A stretch of 64,000 bases of DNA from Zhengitettix transpicula (taxonomy: Eukaryota; Arthropoda; Insecta; Orthoptera; Tetrigidae), in contig CM073591.1 in assembly GCA_037074705.1 (NCBI GenBank), positions 159,816,532 to 159,880,531 on the forward strand. Reading direction: 5' to 3'. The notes beneath the pieces are model-generated. The model made no database searches. It saw only the letters and a program-made list of their open reading frames with translations, and was not told where the DNA came from. How positions within the stretch are numbered: the stretch's first letter is position 1; every line of letters begins with the position of its first letter. Of this stretch, positions 37,189-49,889 are shown piece after piece. The position numbers and the translations under genes are program-made.

Positions 37189-37706
37189 TGTAACAAAACT
37201 TGTAGGCAAACTTTCTGGAATGGATTCCTCATATTGGCAGAAGAAAAAAGTGTAGTTCATTATGGGTCCGGAAATGTGTAATTACTGAGTTATCCGAAAT
37301 TTTATGAATGTCAGTGCTTGTTATCTGGTCTAAAATGCGAGAATGGGTACAATTTATATTTGGGGACACCTTAAGTCTTCGGTTTATTCAAATGCTGTGG
37401 ATTATGTACTAGATCTCCGTGCTCGCATTGTTGCAGACATTAACCTACGCACTACACCAGGCATTTTTTATCCTGTACGAAATTCAAAGCGAAGAAGAGC
37501 AGCTGCCTGTATTCAGTCAAAAGAAGTCACTTTGAACATTACATCTGCTATGTGATCAGAGCGCTCCAACTAGTCAGTTCTACTTCATACAAACCGATCA
37601 GGTACGGAAGTAACTATTCATTTCCGGACCCATATTGTAATACATTTTTTTCCTTCTCTCAATATGAGAAATCCATTCCCGAAACTTAGACGTCATATTT
37701 TGTTAC
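37189..37706. mobile_element. mariner/Tc-like deletion derivative with long terminal inverted repeats
   Basis: Terminal inverted repeats of about 88 bases (37189-37276 and 37619-37706) start TGTAACAAAA and end in CCGGAAATG at the inner side; they differ at roughly one base in four to five. TA-rich bases lie just outside both ends, as expected for TA target sites, though exact ends are blurred. The interior keeps only the carboxy-terminal part of a transposase, so this is a non-autonomous relic. Confidence 0.75.
37343..37555 (+). pseudogene. mariner/Tc-type transposase carboxy-terminal remnant
   Basis: The open frame contains WGHLKSSVYSNAVDYVLDLR followed by RIVADINLRTTPGIF and RNSKRRRAAACI. 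This matches the WGhLKs.VY...v.....L..RI......I..TPgif..vR....RR..aCi pattern of the DDE transposase end in many arthropod mariner/Tc-like elements (from memory). The catalytic core upstream is missing and the frame ends early, so it cannot encode an active enzyme. Confidence 0.7.
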
Positions 37707-38124
37707 AATATATATTTTGTTGAAAATAACCTCTCTCACAGTCACGATTAAATTATTTATTCGTCGTATTATTATTATTTATATAATATTTATTTAGCCA
37801 TTAAATTCTGTAAAAAATACACCAGTCGGATGTTTCAATCTACATATTACAACCTACATATTACAACTACTATTCTCTTAAGTAGCTGTTTCTAGTTGGC
37901 TCTGCTCTATTACAATATCTTCTTTCCTGATACAACAGATATTGTTGGCCTACTAATAATATTCCCCGTAAATTGAGGTGACTGTATGTGAAGTTCAAAC
38001 TTTTTGGATGGGGAATGACAAATTAAAGTAGCGTCAAAGTTCTTTACCACTTGAGAAGGAAAATATGCACAGTCAACAGAATTCCTGGCCACGAAGTTAC
38101 AATCAGGTCTTGGAACGTTTATTT

Positions 38125-38400
38125 TGACACTAGATGAAGGATAACTCTTTTATATTAGTTAAAGAAAACTTCTTACGGCTCTGTATAACAGAGAAAAAAT
38201 TGTTTCGTCACAATCGGTCCGATCGTTTTATTGTGAAATCAATCGACCGCCGTATTGACTCCGTTTGGCGGATTTCTGTTTCCTATTTCTGAAATTACGA
38301 CACTCTATTGCAACGGAAAAAAATTCTTCTAAATCGGCCCTATCGTTTACTCGTGTAAAGCGAACATAACTATGTACAGACATAATTATTACTTTATTTA
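38125..38400 (+). repeat. decayed retroelement-like repeat ('CGACCGTTTT' family)
   Basis: Contains 'TCACAATCGGTCCGATCGTT' at about 38206 and 'AAATCGGCCCTATCGTTTAC' at about 38331, each followed by a GTGAAA/GTAAAG-type tail. Same family as 1800-2235, equally decayed and again with two phrases about 125 bases apart. Confidence 0.45.
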
Positions 38401-39009
38401 TACAGAATCAACGAACCATTCTCTGCTATTGCTAAATTCAATTCCTTGATTATGAACACTGTTTAACCCGGCCATTTCCTTAATTCCGTGTTTCATAACA
38501 TCCGTCACTTACTGAGCCTTTATCAATCTTCCCATTTCTCAATGTCCTTTTCACACGTTCCTGCTAGCAGCACGAAATGTAACGAAGTTTAGAGTAAAAG
38601 TTTCCGCGAGGAGGCACAATCACGAATATTCGTACAATTTTTAATATTATCGTAACAAGAATTACAATATAATATTCATTATTACTGCTGCAACATATTT
38701 AACTTAATGTTTGCAGCTCGTCTTTCATTTTGAAAAACGTGATTTTAAATCATGTATTAGGCCTATGTAAATCAATTTAAAACTAAACAATGTTTTACTG
38801 GATTCTTTTTATTCAGGACACAATCGCCTCAAAAGTTTCTTCTCCGACAATGTCAGGATAGTATAATTTTTATTATCAAAAATCGCTAATAATGTTCTTG
38901 CCTCATGGAGGATTAACATTTTTTAGATCTGAGACTTCGAAGTTGACAGTATTCATCTATTTTAAAATATAATAATTATATAAAATTGCGAAATGTCAGA
39001 AAAAATTGT

Positions 39010-39812
39010 GTAATTATCAAAATACCACACAACGTTTCTGGAAACTTTGTTCCTTTTGTCTGGTGCTTAAAAACACGGAGTAACACAACCGCACAATCCA
39101 GTTGACAAACTCAAAAGCATTCAATAGCAAAGCAGAGGGTTTAGCGTAACAATATGGGATCATACCTATTGTTGAGTTTCATAGTATCAATTTGTACGTT
39201 AATTGCTGAGATGTTGAATTTAAATGAACCATTTCTGATATAATTCTGTAACGGTACATGGTGTCAACGTCTTAAATCTTAGCATTTTGCTAATCAAATG
39301 AATGTTTCGAATTGATTATGTGTTTGGAGACTACAGATTGTTTATCGATGGGAAGTTTGATTTTAGACGTATGGATATTAAGTGACCGTTTTGTTTGTCC
39401 AATGGAGAAGTAATAACAATTAAAGAAAGAGATTTTGTAAAGTAAACTATGTTTGCTAAGTGGTTTTTAATCAGTAAGGAAAGGGTAGTAGTAGACCTGT
39501 TAATTTAATTGTTAATGATAGAAATATTTATGCAAGAACTACATAAAGTGCATAATCATAATTTGTTTTGTGGAACTTAACAGTATAAAAAGCTACATTA
39601 TAAAAGAGGAAAATTAACATATACTTATCAAAATGATAAACGGCACTGTTAGTGATGGATTATTATTTGAGTATGTTAACTGGATTGTGCGGTTGGGTTA
39701 CTCTTGGCTCTTGTTTTTTTATGTATCTATCTAAAGGAACAAAGTTTCCAGAAACGGTGTATGGTATTTATATTATTACTTCAATTTGTTTGTCATTTGG
39801 CTCTTTTATCTA
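39010..39812. repeat. family A element with large internal spacer
   Basis: Left arm about 39010-39122 ('AAATACCACACAACGTTTCT', 'GGAAACTTTGTTCC', 'CCGCACAATCCAGTTGAC'); right arm about 39676-39812 is its inverse. Both arms show the stem II hairpin GGAAC/GTTTCC next to AGAAACG. Roughly 550 bases of unrelated AT-rich DNA lie between the arms, with no long open frame. It may be a longer parent form or a compound insertion. Confidence 0.65.
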
Positions 39813-40456
39813 ATGATGACAGTAATTCAGTTGTACCATGATAAATTTGAAGCCTTGAATAAGCAAATTTCTCATTTCATCAATTTTCGTCTGACTTATT
39901 AGGATCAAATTAGCTGCTGTTCTATCTCCATAATACTAAAAATATGCAATTTTGATTTATGATTAATAAATCCATCTAATAATTAATATTAACCAGCGTT
40001 ATTCACTTTATAATTAATAAATTTATTTCTTATATATAAATTACTTTTTGAAAAGAAAATCTGTTGCCGATTAGCTGCCGACATGTGCAACCAATACGTT
40101 TAAAAATAATAAAACTACTGTTATTTTAATATTCAACACAAGAATTACCCTTGGCTATGGAAGTGATTGCGAGTTGAAAAATTCAATGAATAAGTAGATT
40201 ATATACTGGTGGAGATGTTGTTATATTATGAGAAGCCGTTTAATATTATTTTTCGTGCTACTTATATTCGCATGGAGGACCATAAGTAACCAATGAACTT
40301 TTCAAAACTGTCATTGTGTATTAGTGTGCGATGTGCCCATTTCCGAGACTCGTATTGCTCAGTTTCCCCGGTAAAATTTTGCTGTGACTTTTCGGTTAAC
40401 TCATATCAGAAGAATGCATTCGAATACTTCCCCATTACGAATATAACGACTTCGAA

Positions 40457-40740
40457 TGCTGCGTCCCCATAGCAAACCCCTCTCCCGCCATCGGAAGGGT
40501 GTGGGTCAAGTACCTACTGCTCAACCTACCTGATGTAGGTTTTCTAGGATTTTTCCTGCTACACTTTCAGGCAAATGCCGGGAAGGAGCTTTAAACTACA
40601 GCCTGGTGGGCCCTAGTTAATCCTTGGCTACCTTCCTCTACACTTACGCATCCCCCCCTTTCAAATCCCTTCTTATGCTATTAAAGGGGAGTTGTCACCA
40701 CGTGGATTACCCTCATGTAGCCTGGTGCCGTAAAAAAAAA
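40457..40740 (+). repeat. poly(A)-tailed retroelement copy, first of two in tandem
   Basis: Begins 'GCTGCGTCCCCATAGCAAAC', continues through 'CTACCTGATGTAGGTTTTCT', 'GCAAATGCCGGGAAGGAGCT', 'CTTGGCTACCTTCCTCTAC' and 'GATTACCCTCATGTAGCCTG', ending in nine A. It matches the minus-strand copy at 46950-47480 along its whole length. Confidence 0.75.
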
Positions 40741-40871
40741 CCCTAGTTAACCCTTGGCTACCTTACTCTACCCTTCCGCATCCCCCCTTTCAAATACCTT
40801 CCTATCCTATTAAAGGGGAGTTGCCACCATGTGGATTACCCTCATGTAGCCTGTTTCTCTAAAAAAAAAAA
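40741..40871 (+). repeat. poly(A)-tailed retroelement copy, second in tandem
   Basis: Starts at 'CCCTAGTTAACCCTTGGCTA' right after the A-tail of the previous copy and ends in eleven A. The junction gives a head-to-tail pair of 3' ends, either a second insertion into the first tail or unequal exchange. Confidence 0.75.
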
Positions 40872-41096
40872 GTAACTTGTCATGAAATTGGAATAATTGT
40901 TTTTTACATATGAACCTTTCTGTCAACAATGGAAGAGTCATCAAAAAATTAAGTGACTCATTTCAGTCCATAAGATGTTGTATGAGCTAAAAAAATAGTC
41001 GCACAATCGAACTGTTGATAACAATATAAAATGTTAATCGTTTATTTTCTCTGAAGTAGTTCACTATTTACCATAAAATTGGAGGCCTGTCGTTGT

Positions 41097-41097
<1 letters not shown>

Positions 41098-41161
<64 letters not shown>

Positions 41162-41174
41162 GTGTGTGTGTGTA
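41098..41174. repeat. (TA)n / (TG)n compound microsatellite
   Basis: A TA run of more than 20 units, an interrupting TG, then a short TG run. Confidence 0.9.
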
Positions 41175-43864
41175 TAAAACACATAAACATTTGTAGGAAT
41201 AATATACTTTCAGACAGTTTAACGAAGTTTTTATAATTGCTTCGCTATCGTCTGTTAGATTATGGTTCCAACTTAAATCGATATAATTCCAGTGTAGTAA
41301 TTTATTTGAATGTCCCAAGTCGTATCTATTCTAAAGCCTTTCAGAACTACAAACGAATCTGACTAGACGCTACACACAGCTCAGACTCGTGATTGATAGA
41401 AGCGTATTTATAATTTTCCTTCACGCCCTCTTTTATACATGTTCATTATATTTATTACTCTCTGAATAGTTCCATTGTACGACACATCGATACAGTAATA
41501 ACGTTTGTTAACTGTCATAGCTGTTCCCTAGTTAATGATAATAAAAAGGAGAACGTAAAGAAATAATTTGTATTCTCCAAATCACATATCTATTATAATA
41601 AGCGATTAGTTTAAAGTTGGCCAATTTCCTTTCATACATGTCGTAATATTAATTTTCACTCATTTTTTCCCTTAATGAAGTAAGATTGCTATTCCTGTTG
41701 TTGAAGTTAGTCTTGAAAATTATCAACTAATTATAATATAAGTCAAAAGAAGTAGTTTACGGCCAATCATAATTTATTTTAAAAAAGCATTTTAAAATAA
41801 CAACAACGATTAGCTGCATATTTGGAAGTATTTTACTCACTACAAAAAGTTAAAAACTTCGAAATATATTTTTTATAATCATGAAGCCGGTTTAAAAATC
41901 ATTTCAGTATCAGACGACAACTTTGCTGTAAGGCCTTTACATTTTGTTTTAGATATAGTATAATAATTAAAAACAGACGTAAAAATAAAACTATCGAGAC
42001 AAAAAGTTACGAGACTCGGGTTGTTCCGCATATTATTGTTGAACGTTTACTGTATTCAACTTTAGACGGGGATAAGTTACAACTTGATTGATTTACTCAG
42101 CTGCCGTGGGTAAGCAGTTCAATACAACCATGTTTTTACGCTACTCCGGATAATGTCGGACACGAAAAGTGATCAGCGCGTCAAAATAAGTTTTGTCGTG
42201 AAACTTAAAACATAGGATTGATTGATAGCCCAGTTTTACTGTTACTGTTTTACTGTTTGGGTACTGTATTGAGACTTAATTTAGCGAAATATCTCTCTCT
42301 TTTGTTTTCGAAAGCATTAAAAGCTTAATTATAATTATATAAGACTAATATCGATCCTCAATGACAGATCAATCAAATTCGTTTGGGACTTCTGGTCGAC
42401 AAAATGATCGTTATTGAGTATGAATGCACAATCAGACTAGAATAAAGCATTGTAATAGTCATAAGGTCGTAAGTTAGGAGTATACTATTCGTCTATATCT
42501 GTCCCATTCTATATATTACTAATTGTGTAAGAGGCGTGGTCCAAACCCTGAAAAAAAAGCCACGTTTTGTCCGGAATTTCAGGAAAAATCAGCTAGATCA
42601 GACGATACAAAAAGTTTCCGAGGTATTATTTGAAGATATCCCGGCTAAACATTAGTTTGTAAAGTAGTGGTATTAAACAATAATTGCGTGTAACAAAGAG
42701 GAATGTTTGTTATTCAAACATATATTACTGAAATTAGCCAGAATGGGGATTTCAGAACGGGGTGGTTGATGAGCCCAATTTTTAAAAATAAAAAATGATG
42801 TACAAAAAGCAGGGAGCCAACAGTTCAAATATTTAGTTACTATGCAGCTGTCAGAGAGAGGGAAAAGGGTTTGTGATTGATTCGAATTGTTATGTGGACG
42901 AGAGGCAAGGTGGAGAAATAGCCAGAATTGTTAATCTAATGAAGTACTCAACAGACCAAGAGAACAAATCGGACTTGAACGAAGCCTTCTAATTACTTAA
43001 GATATGAAAGTTTGTCATTTTTTAGTTGTATCTTGATTTTCAGCATCTGCATAAGTTCCTGAAGTGAAATTATGTTAACTTGTGTTTTTGAGATCGAGGA
43101 AAGTATTTTTTAAATAAATTGGATAATAAACATTTTTGTTTCCAATTTAAACTTTAAATAATTATTCAATTTTCTTAATACGAAGAAGACGTGCAAGTAT
43201 TCCAGATTATTTATAAATGACAGTGATATATATGATCCTTCTTAATAACCGTAGAGTACGTATTCTGAACACAATAAATTTCTGACCGCACAAAAGTTCA
43301 CCAAAGTACCGTTTCAGAGATGATTATGGCCCGAATGCTATATTTAGTCTCTTATTGATATGTACGTGTCACTTAGAAAATCATTTCAAGTGTGACTTTT
43401 ATTGACAGCTATTCTATAGCGTCTTATTTTTGTATTCCTAATAAATTATTCTCCGTTTTCTCGTCATTAATGAATTTTATCATTGTTATTATGTTTGGAC
43501 GATCACGTTGCAATTTTTATAAGTTTCTTTTTAACTTCACGTACAATGTTATCGACATTTCTTTACAAATACATTCATTTTCACTCATTTAGTGGTTCGC
43601 AGTTACTGCAGAGACTTTAAAAGAGCTGAACTTTGTTTAAATTCATGTACTGTGCACTTCATATTCAGTTTGGGTCTACGCCCGAGAATTTTGATATGAA
43701 AAGTTATTGAGGTACCACTGTCTTAACTCTTACTGGTTCAATTACGAACATATGTTTTAATTTATAATAATTTCATATCCTGTTTTGAGCAAATAAAAAT
43801 TTCAAGAATAAAAATTAGCTCGTTTGTTGTCAATAAATTGATTTATATTGGGTTCTAAAACAAA
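41175..43864. other. gene-less stretch
   Basis: No exon, RNA gene or clear repeat recognised. CpG is moderately common and open frames are all short. Confidence 0.4.
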
Positions 43865-44089
43865 AAATAAGAGCTGAATTAATTACCACAAAAAGTTTCT
43901 GCACTACTTGTTGCTTTCGTCAGGCGATTAAAAAATGGAATATCTGAAAGAACGACACACCACACAAAGTAGGTGACGAACTTACAGGTCTTCCAGTTTT
44001 CGAATCGCCTGACGAAAGTAACAAGGAAATAACCTTTGTTTGGTATTTAACTTATTATTATTTTGTCTGTTTATTTATCTGATTTTAGC
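43865..44089. repeat. family A inverted-repeat element
   Basis: Left arm with minus-strand box CTGACGA (complement of 43917-43923) and GAAAC (complement of 43895-43899); right arm has CTGACGA at 44009-44015 but its GAAACGT box has changed to AACCTTTG. Arms are joined by a spacer of about 20-30 bases. Outer ends are rich in AATAATA and contain TTTTGTCTG. Confidence 0.7.
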
Positions 44090-46929
44090 CTTTTTTGGTG
44101 CTAAATAATATCATTGTTTCATTAATTATCCTATAATAATAATAAAAGTTATCATGGAATCCATTTCATTTACTTGAACATTCTCTCTTGTCAGCAAGCA
44201 TTCTTAAAACCACAAACAGATGGTATATTAATACAAAATTGTAGTTTGAGTATAAGTATGAAGACTAATTTGTTTACGTCTCTCGGCATTGCTTCATTGT
44301 CAATTTGTTGTTGGATAATACACAAAAGGATAAATTCGTGTCCTACTCAATACTATTTGTTTGAACTGACGGAAGCCTGCGTGGTTAGCATTTTCAAGTG
44401 AATAATCGTGCATAATTCGATCCGAGTTATGAAATGACATACGGCACACACTCGGACGCATTTATTTTCTATCTTTTGGTAATTATGTATAATAGAAACG
44501 GTTTCAGCAACAAGATCTGAGTGAACCTCTTCCGCATGCGTTAGCTTTACGGTCCGATGCTATCCACAGTTGACCTTTTCTCGACTGCAGGACTCCAAGC
44601 TCAGTGATATCCTGCAAACTCGGTGGTAAATTCAACGAATGCTCACTGTATTGCTGAGGGACCTTCTCGTTTCCTCAGAGATATTTGTGGTGTGCAAAGG
44701 TCATCCTTACAACCTCACAAGTAGTAAGCATACGAGACTATGAAAAACGGTGTAAACCATATGTATGAGTGAGAGGCTTGAAAATAATTTTTTTTTTAGT
44801 GACCATTTAAAATTTCTTTAATATTGAAGTGTTACTTAAATTTACACATAAAAAAATCAGACTTGAGGCTACTGAATTTACCAGGTTATTTATGAGCAGT
44901 GTAACCAAATTAGTTGGTTCGAAAGTACATAGGCTATCTACTCCCCACACCTACAATTGTTGTTTTCGCTCTTACTACAGGACCATCACGGTAAGTGGAA
45001 CCACGGTAAGCAAGTCTGAGCGTTGTACGTCTTACGCGTATGTGAACTTCAGAATATCCAGACTTTTCCTTCCTTCCAACTGTCTCCACTCTTACGTTCC
45101 AACATTACCTTCTGTCCGAAACCTTCACATTAAGTCCACTCTACACATCAACTCTTCCCGTCTACGCATTAAAACTGTTCTTTATTAAATTTCCAGTCTT
45201 TCCCAAATATGCCAACTTCGTTCTATTCCCAACATATCGTACAAATCGTTGTTACCAAATTTTTAATCTAGATGTTCTTTGTTCGAGGTCAGTATTTTTC
45301 ATATAGTTCCTACCAACCTGGTGGGGTCTAATATCCGTATCACACTCGCTAAAAAGACCAGCGCCGATTTACTTAATAGGAACTCCCTAAGGTTAGCGCT
45401 CTGTCACAACGTGATCTCCTGTGAGCTGCATACACTGCATTTCAATCGAATGTCAAAATAAATTTAAAAAGGCAAAATTCTCGCGTAACAAAGGATAAAG
45501 GATTCATCGTATGTTGTTGCTGAACATCTCGCATAAATGGATGGCAAGTGTGTTCTCACATCCTTGAAGTCATTATTTTGCAAAGTGTGGTTCGTTTCTT
45601 TCCTAAATGTGAAAAAAAAATCGTGGAAAGTGATTTTCATCATCAGAAGCAGTGATGAAGGATGCGGGAGTGTTTTTGAAAAATCCATACTAAATGGTTT
45701 ACATCGAGAGTACGAACAGTGGAAATGACTGCGGGACAAGTGTATTTCGCGTAATTGGTACTTAAGTGGTTATGAATAACATCATACTGTTAAAAAAATT
45801 ACGATTAATTTTTTTATTCCAGTCGTGTTATGGGAACAATGGATTTATCATCACTCAAGAAAACCGTTAACGTCTCCGTCACTCAGTTGTACTATTGTTC
45901 ATTTAAACTTACACTGAAAGTTGATAGAGAATTTTATTTTATAAATTATATCCTAACAATGTATAGTTATTCGTGGTAAATATTTTTCTTGAATTTTTTA
46001 TAGTCTACAAATATACAATTATATATAGTTTGAAATAACAGTAAATGATTGTGATTATAGAAAAGCATTTCTCTTCAATCGTTTTCTGCTGCTTTATTTT
46101 ACGTAAAAAATCCCTTCATTCATAATTATTAGTACAGACATGAGTGCTGGTGTTAGGTGAAAATTTAAGTGGAAGTTAGTGCAGTAATAAATTTATTTAT
46201 TCGATGAACACATTTGACTATAGAATATTCCGTGATGGTTATTTTATGGATAAAATTTTTCTACTTATACGTTTAAATTAGTCATCTGAAATTCAGTGTT
46301 TGTAATTGTTCAATATTTTGGTTTGTAATCGTTGCGTACAGTATAAACTTGAAAAGTTAATTGTCTTCAAAAGTATGTAATTTAGAAATTTGAAGGGCTT
46401 ATTCATGAGCACGTCAGATTGTCCTTGTGGAGAAGACATGCAAAACAGAGTTTTAGACGACATTAAAATGTATTGCTTGTAGATTATGTACAGACTCGTA
46501 ACGGAACGTATAAGATGATCTCATTTTCAGCTATAAAAATAGTATTAATTACGATTCTCAAAAACCTTTATTTACGACGCTCAAAAAGAATTAGTTCCCT
46601 AGTTAAAAAGGAACAATTAAAGCTATTTTTAACATTTACCTTCGATTAGAATGGCTGATAAGGGCATTAAAAGTGGGCACTTCCGCGTAATCAAAAAATC
46701 ATGTCTAAAATTATGTTTCACCATAAATATAATTAGTTTTAATTGTGGCTCTAACACACATAAACGTGTCTAAAATAAAAGAAAGTTCCAAAGAGTGTAA
46801 TAATTATTTTAAAAAAATAGTACGTTTGATTTTCAAGCCCCATACTTCGTAACAGGGTAGATTTTCTCTCCCGCCTAATTATTATAGTTGGATTATTACT
46901 GATATATATAGAGAAATTTTCATTCATCA
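44090..46929. other. gene-less stretch
   Basis: The longest frame is 119 codons (44829-45188, +), Ser/Thr/Arg-rich, with no domain I recognise; it is not called a gene. Overlapping frames on both strands at 45464-45739 also argue for non-coding DNA. Confidence 0.4.
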
Positions 46930-47500
46930 CTATCCTCTCCCTTTTTTTTCTTTTTTTTTTAGGGAAACAGGCTACATGAGGGTAATCCACGTTGGGCACC
47001 TCCCCTTTAATAGCATAGGAAGGGATTTGAAAGGGGGGATGCGGAAGGGTAGAGGAAGGTAGCCAAGGGTAAACTAGGGCCCCCGGGCTATATTTTAAGG
47101 ATCCTACCCGGCATTCGCCTAAAGGAATGCAGGGAAAACCTTAGAAAAACCTGCATCGGGTAGGTCGGGCATTGGGTACTTGTCCCACGCCCTTCCGATA
47201 GCGGGAGAGGAGTTTGCTGTGGGGACGCAGCTTACCCCTCGCCATGCCTTGGCCTGTTTAGGAGGCAGCTGGCCGACTATTCCAATAGCTTTTCTTGCCG
47301 TATGCCCAAGGTCTGCGACCCCGGAACATACACCTCTCAAAACAGACCGAGGTGCCTCGGCATGTGGGAACCTTAGTTCAAAAAAACCAGAGAGATGTGA
47401 GAGCATCCCCAAAGGTAGCCCCCGCCAGAGCTCTCTGGGAATGTTCACCTGCGAGAAATCCTCTCGCAGGCTTCCTTTTCCTATCCTCTCCCTTTTTTTT
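46930..47500 (-). mobile_element. 5'-truncated poly(A) retroelement with 20-base target-site duplication
   Basis: On the minus strand the element runs from about 47480 to 46950: a GC-rich part unlike the host DNA, then 'CCGACCTACCCGATGCAGG', 'GAATGCCGGGTAGGATCC', 'CTACCTTCCTCTACCCTTCC' and 'GATTACCCTCATGTAGCCTG', ending in an A-rich tail. Identical 20-base direct repeats (CTATCCTCTCCC plus eight T) flank it at 46930-46949 and 47481-47500. Poly(A), truncation and a target duplication of this length identify LINE-machinery insertion. Open frames over it on both strands (109 and 151 codons) show no reverse transcriptase motif, so it is either a LINE 3' part or a SINE. Confidence 0.85.
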
Positions 47501-47580
47501 TTTAGGCCAATAGGCTACATGAGGGTAATCCACTTAGGGCAACTCCCCTTTAATAGCATAGGAAGGGATTTGAAAGGGAT
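47501..47580 (-). repeat. older 3'-end copy of the same retroelement
   Basis: Reads, on the minus strand, 'CTTTCAAATCCCTTCCTATG', 'AAAGGGGAGTTGCCC', 'GGATTACCCTCATGTAGCCT' and an A-tail that merges with the target-site duplication of the insertion to its left. So the full-sized copy landed in the A-tail of this older one. Confidence 0.75.
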
Positions 47581-49889
47581 ATCTCCCTTTTTCAAATTCT
47601 CCTTTATAAGATTCAAAGTAGAGATTAAACTATGAGAAAATCTGATAGGTATTATGAAAATAATTTCAGTAAAAATTAATGAATATTATTTCTAATGGTG
47701 AAAAGCTTCTGAAATCGACAATATGATTGTAAACGGTCGATTCATTTAATTATGCTCTTTATTGTCCCATTATTTAATTTTAAACATTGTGAGAGTGTTA
47801 GAGTAGGATTGAATTTTTACACTACTTTCTTTTCTCCTCATATTTATTAAAAATTGAAGAAGAATTGCAATGGAGCAATGTAGAATCATACAGATATTTG
47901 CCGTAAAGTTTTAAAAAAATCATGCTTGAAGAAATATTTCGTGGTTGATTAAAATATATTATTGATATGACAACACTCTCTCCCGATATTAACACGATGG
48001 ACTCCTTCCTGTTGGGTGTGTTGAAGGTCAGAATGTATGGGAGGAAGCATCAGCTCAAACATTACATCGCTGCAAGCGTAGAATATTAAAGTAAGTAAGG
48101 GTCCAACACGATTCCTACAACGCTTAATCCGGGATCAATTATTATAAGTATGCAACTCACATAAAGACTTTTAAATTCACATGACACAATCGGACATAGA
48201 CTCCGCAGGAAACCGTTATAAATGTCTTGATGTAAGCGTTTTTATAATATTTAACAATCTCAAACGAACATATTCCATTTGCACGCCTCGGTCTCTATTC
48301 TCATCCTATTATCAGATGCTTATGACCTAGAAGAAATAACATTACAAAGTCAAATAAAAGATAAGTTTCAAACGTGAATCGGAATGTGATTTCAAATAAT
48401 TATTAACTGGAGAAAATAAAATTCATTCAGGGCATGGAATCATCATCTTCCAGAAGAAGTCAAATCTAGTATTACAGGTCACGTTGAATTAGAGTATAGT
48501 ACATACATCTATTATAATTTTTAATAGGCTTTATAAAAAATTAAAAACTTCTGAACGTGTCATATCACGAATCCGGAATTAAAACCGAAATTTAATGAGA
48601 GACCACAGAAGAAAGTCATTCTTCCCACTTGAGAAATACTATACCTCAAGAAACATAAACAAGTGTTTATATAATGCATAACATTCTACACTTAGCCAGT
48701 TAAGAGCAATAAATATAAAAGAAACACAATTCAACTACATGAAATACAATAAAAAATATAAATTTTCTACTGTTGAAGCCTGACATTCAAGTAATTAAAC
48801 TACACACGAAAATAGATGGGTCGGATATAAGAGTTATAGAAGGAGATTTAATTTCATTGATTCTACTGAGGATATCGGAGCAGTCAAAGAACCATTACAT
48901 ATATAAAATACAAAAATGAAGTATACACAACTAAGAAAGTAAAGGTCGTGAGATGTGTCAGTTGCGCAGTAGGAGAAGGAAGAAGGTGGAAGGGAGCATT
49001 GTCGTCATTTGGGAACTGCCCCTTGCGGAGAAGCTGGAAGCACGCCACCAACATTTTTAAAAACATTAATTATATTCTTACGAACGGAATCAACAGACAG
49101 CAGCAAGGTATTTTTATCACACCCTGTACTTTCCTTTATGGGTGAGTTATTTGGTGTAGAACATATTCTTAACTGAAAAGACTATATTTCCATGCATCAT
49201 TGTTTTCAGTATAGTTTTTACACTACCAAGTTGTCGTAACAAAGATTCGTGTTAAACTCAGTCCTGGTCTACCCTTACTACAATTACAGGGTAGTGGAGC
49301 ACTGCGCATCTTAACTTGACACAACTTGCCAATTCTCGCGACCTATACAACTATGAAAAAGATAGTCTACACACGCAAATAAGAACAATACGCAAAATGA
49401 ATATAAAATAAAAATACACAAATGAAGAAATACATAAAATAAACATCTTGAAAATGAGAAAAAAGTTAAAATACGAAAATAAATAAGTGAAAAGTAATGA
49501 TAAAGAGAAAATATCGATAAGTAAATGTTGAAAAAATAAAAAATAATCATATATATGAGAATGAAAAACTTTTACTTAATGAGAAGTTTTAGTTTTAACA
49601 TGTTACTATTATTATTGACTGATATAAAAAATAACTTTACATGGTGGGAAAATATTAATCGTACTGATACGTGAAATCAACTGTAATTTTCAGCTCAAGC
49701 AGATTTTGTACACCTCTCTACATTATTACAAGTTCTTGAGTGGTTCAGAAATGATAAGTTAAAATTAAGTAGCAGCTTTGGGGTATTTACTATTTATTAT
49801 TTTTATTTTTATATTTTTATACGCTCTCCTGCAGCGTGTAGAATAATCTGTCCATTAAATAACTTTTTTACCGTTAAATGTTGATAATT
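47581..49889. other. gene-less stretch
   Basis: No gene supported. 49360-49550 is strongly A-rich on the plus strand (many AAATA and GAAAA units). Short frames near 48950 on both strands overlap and carry no motif. Confidence 0.4.

Noticed and set aside
44829..45188. 119-codon plus-strand open frame
   Set aside because: Ser/Arg/Tyr-rich translation without any motif I recognise; no splice or promoter context.
47119..47635. Overlapping 109- and 151-codon frames on opposite strands
   Set aside because: Both lie in the truncated retroelement and run through its 3' region; neither contains reverse transcriptase or endonuclease motifs.
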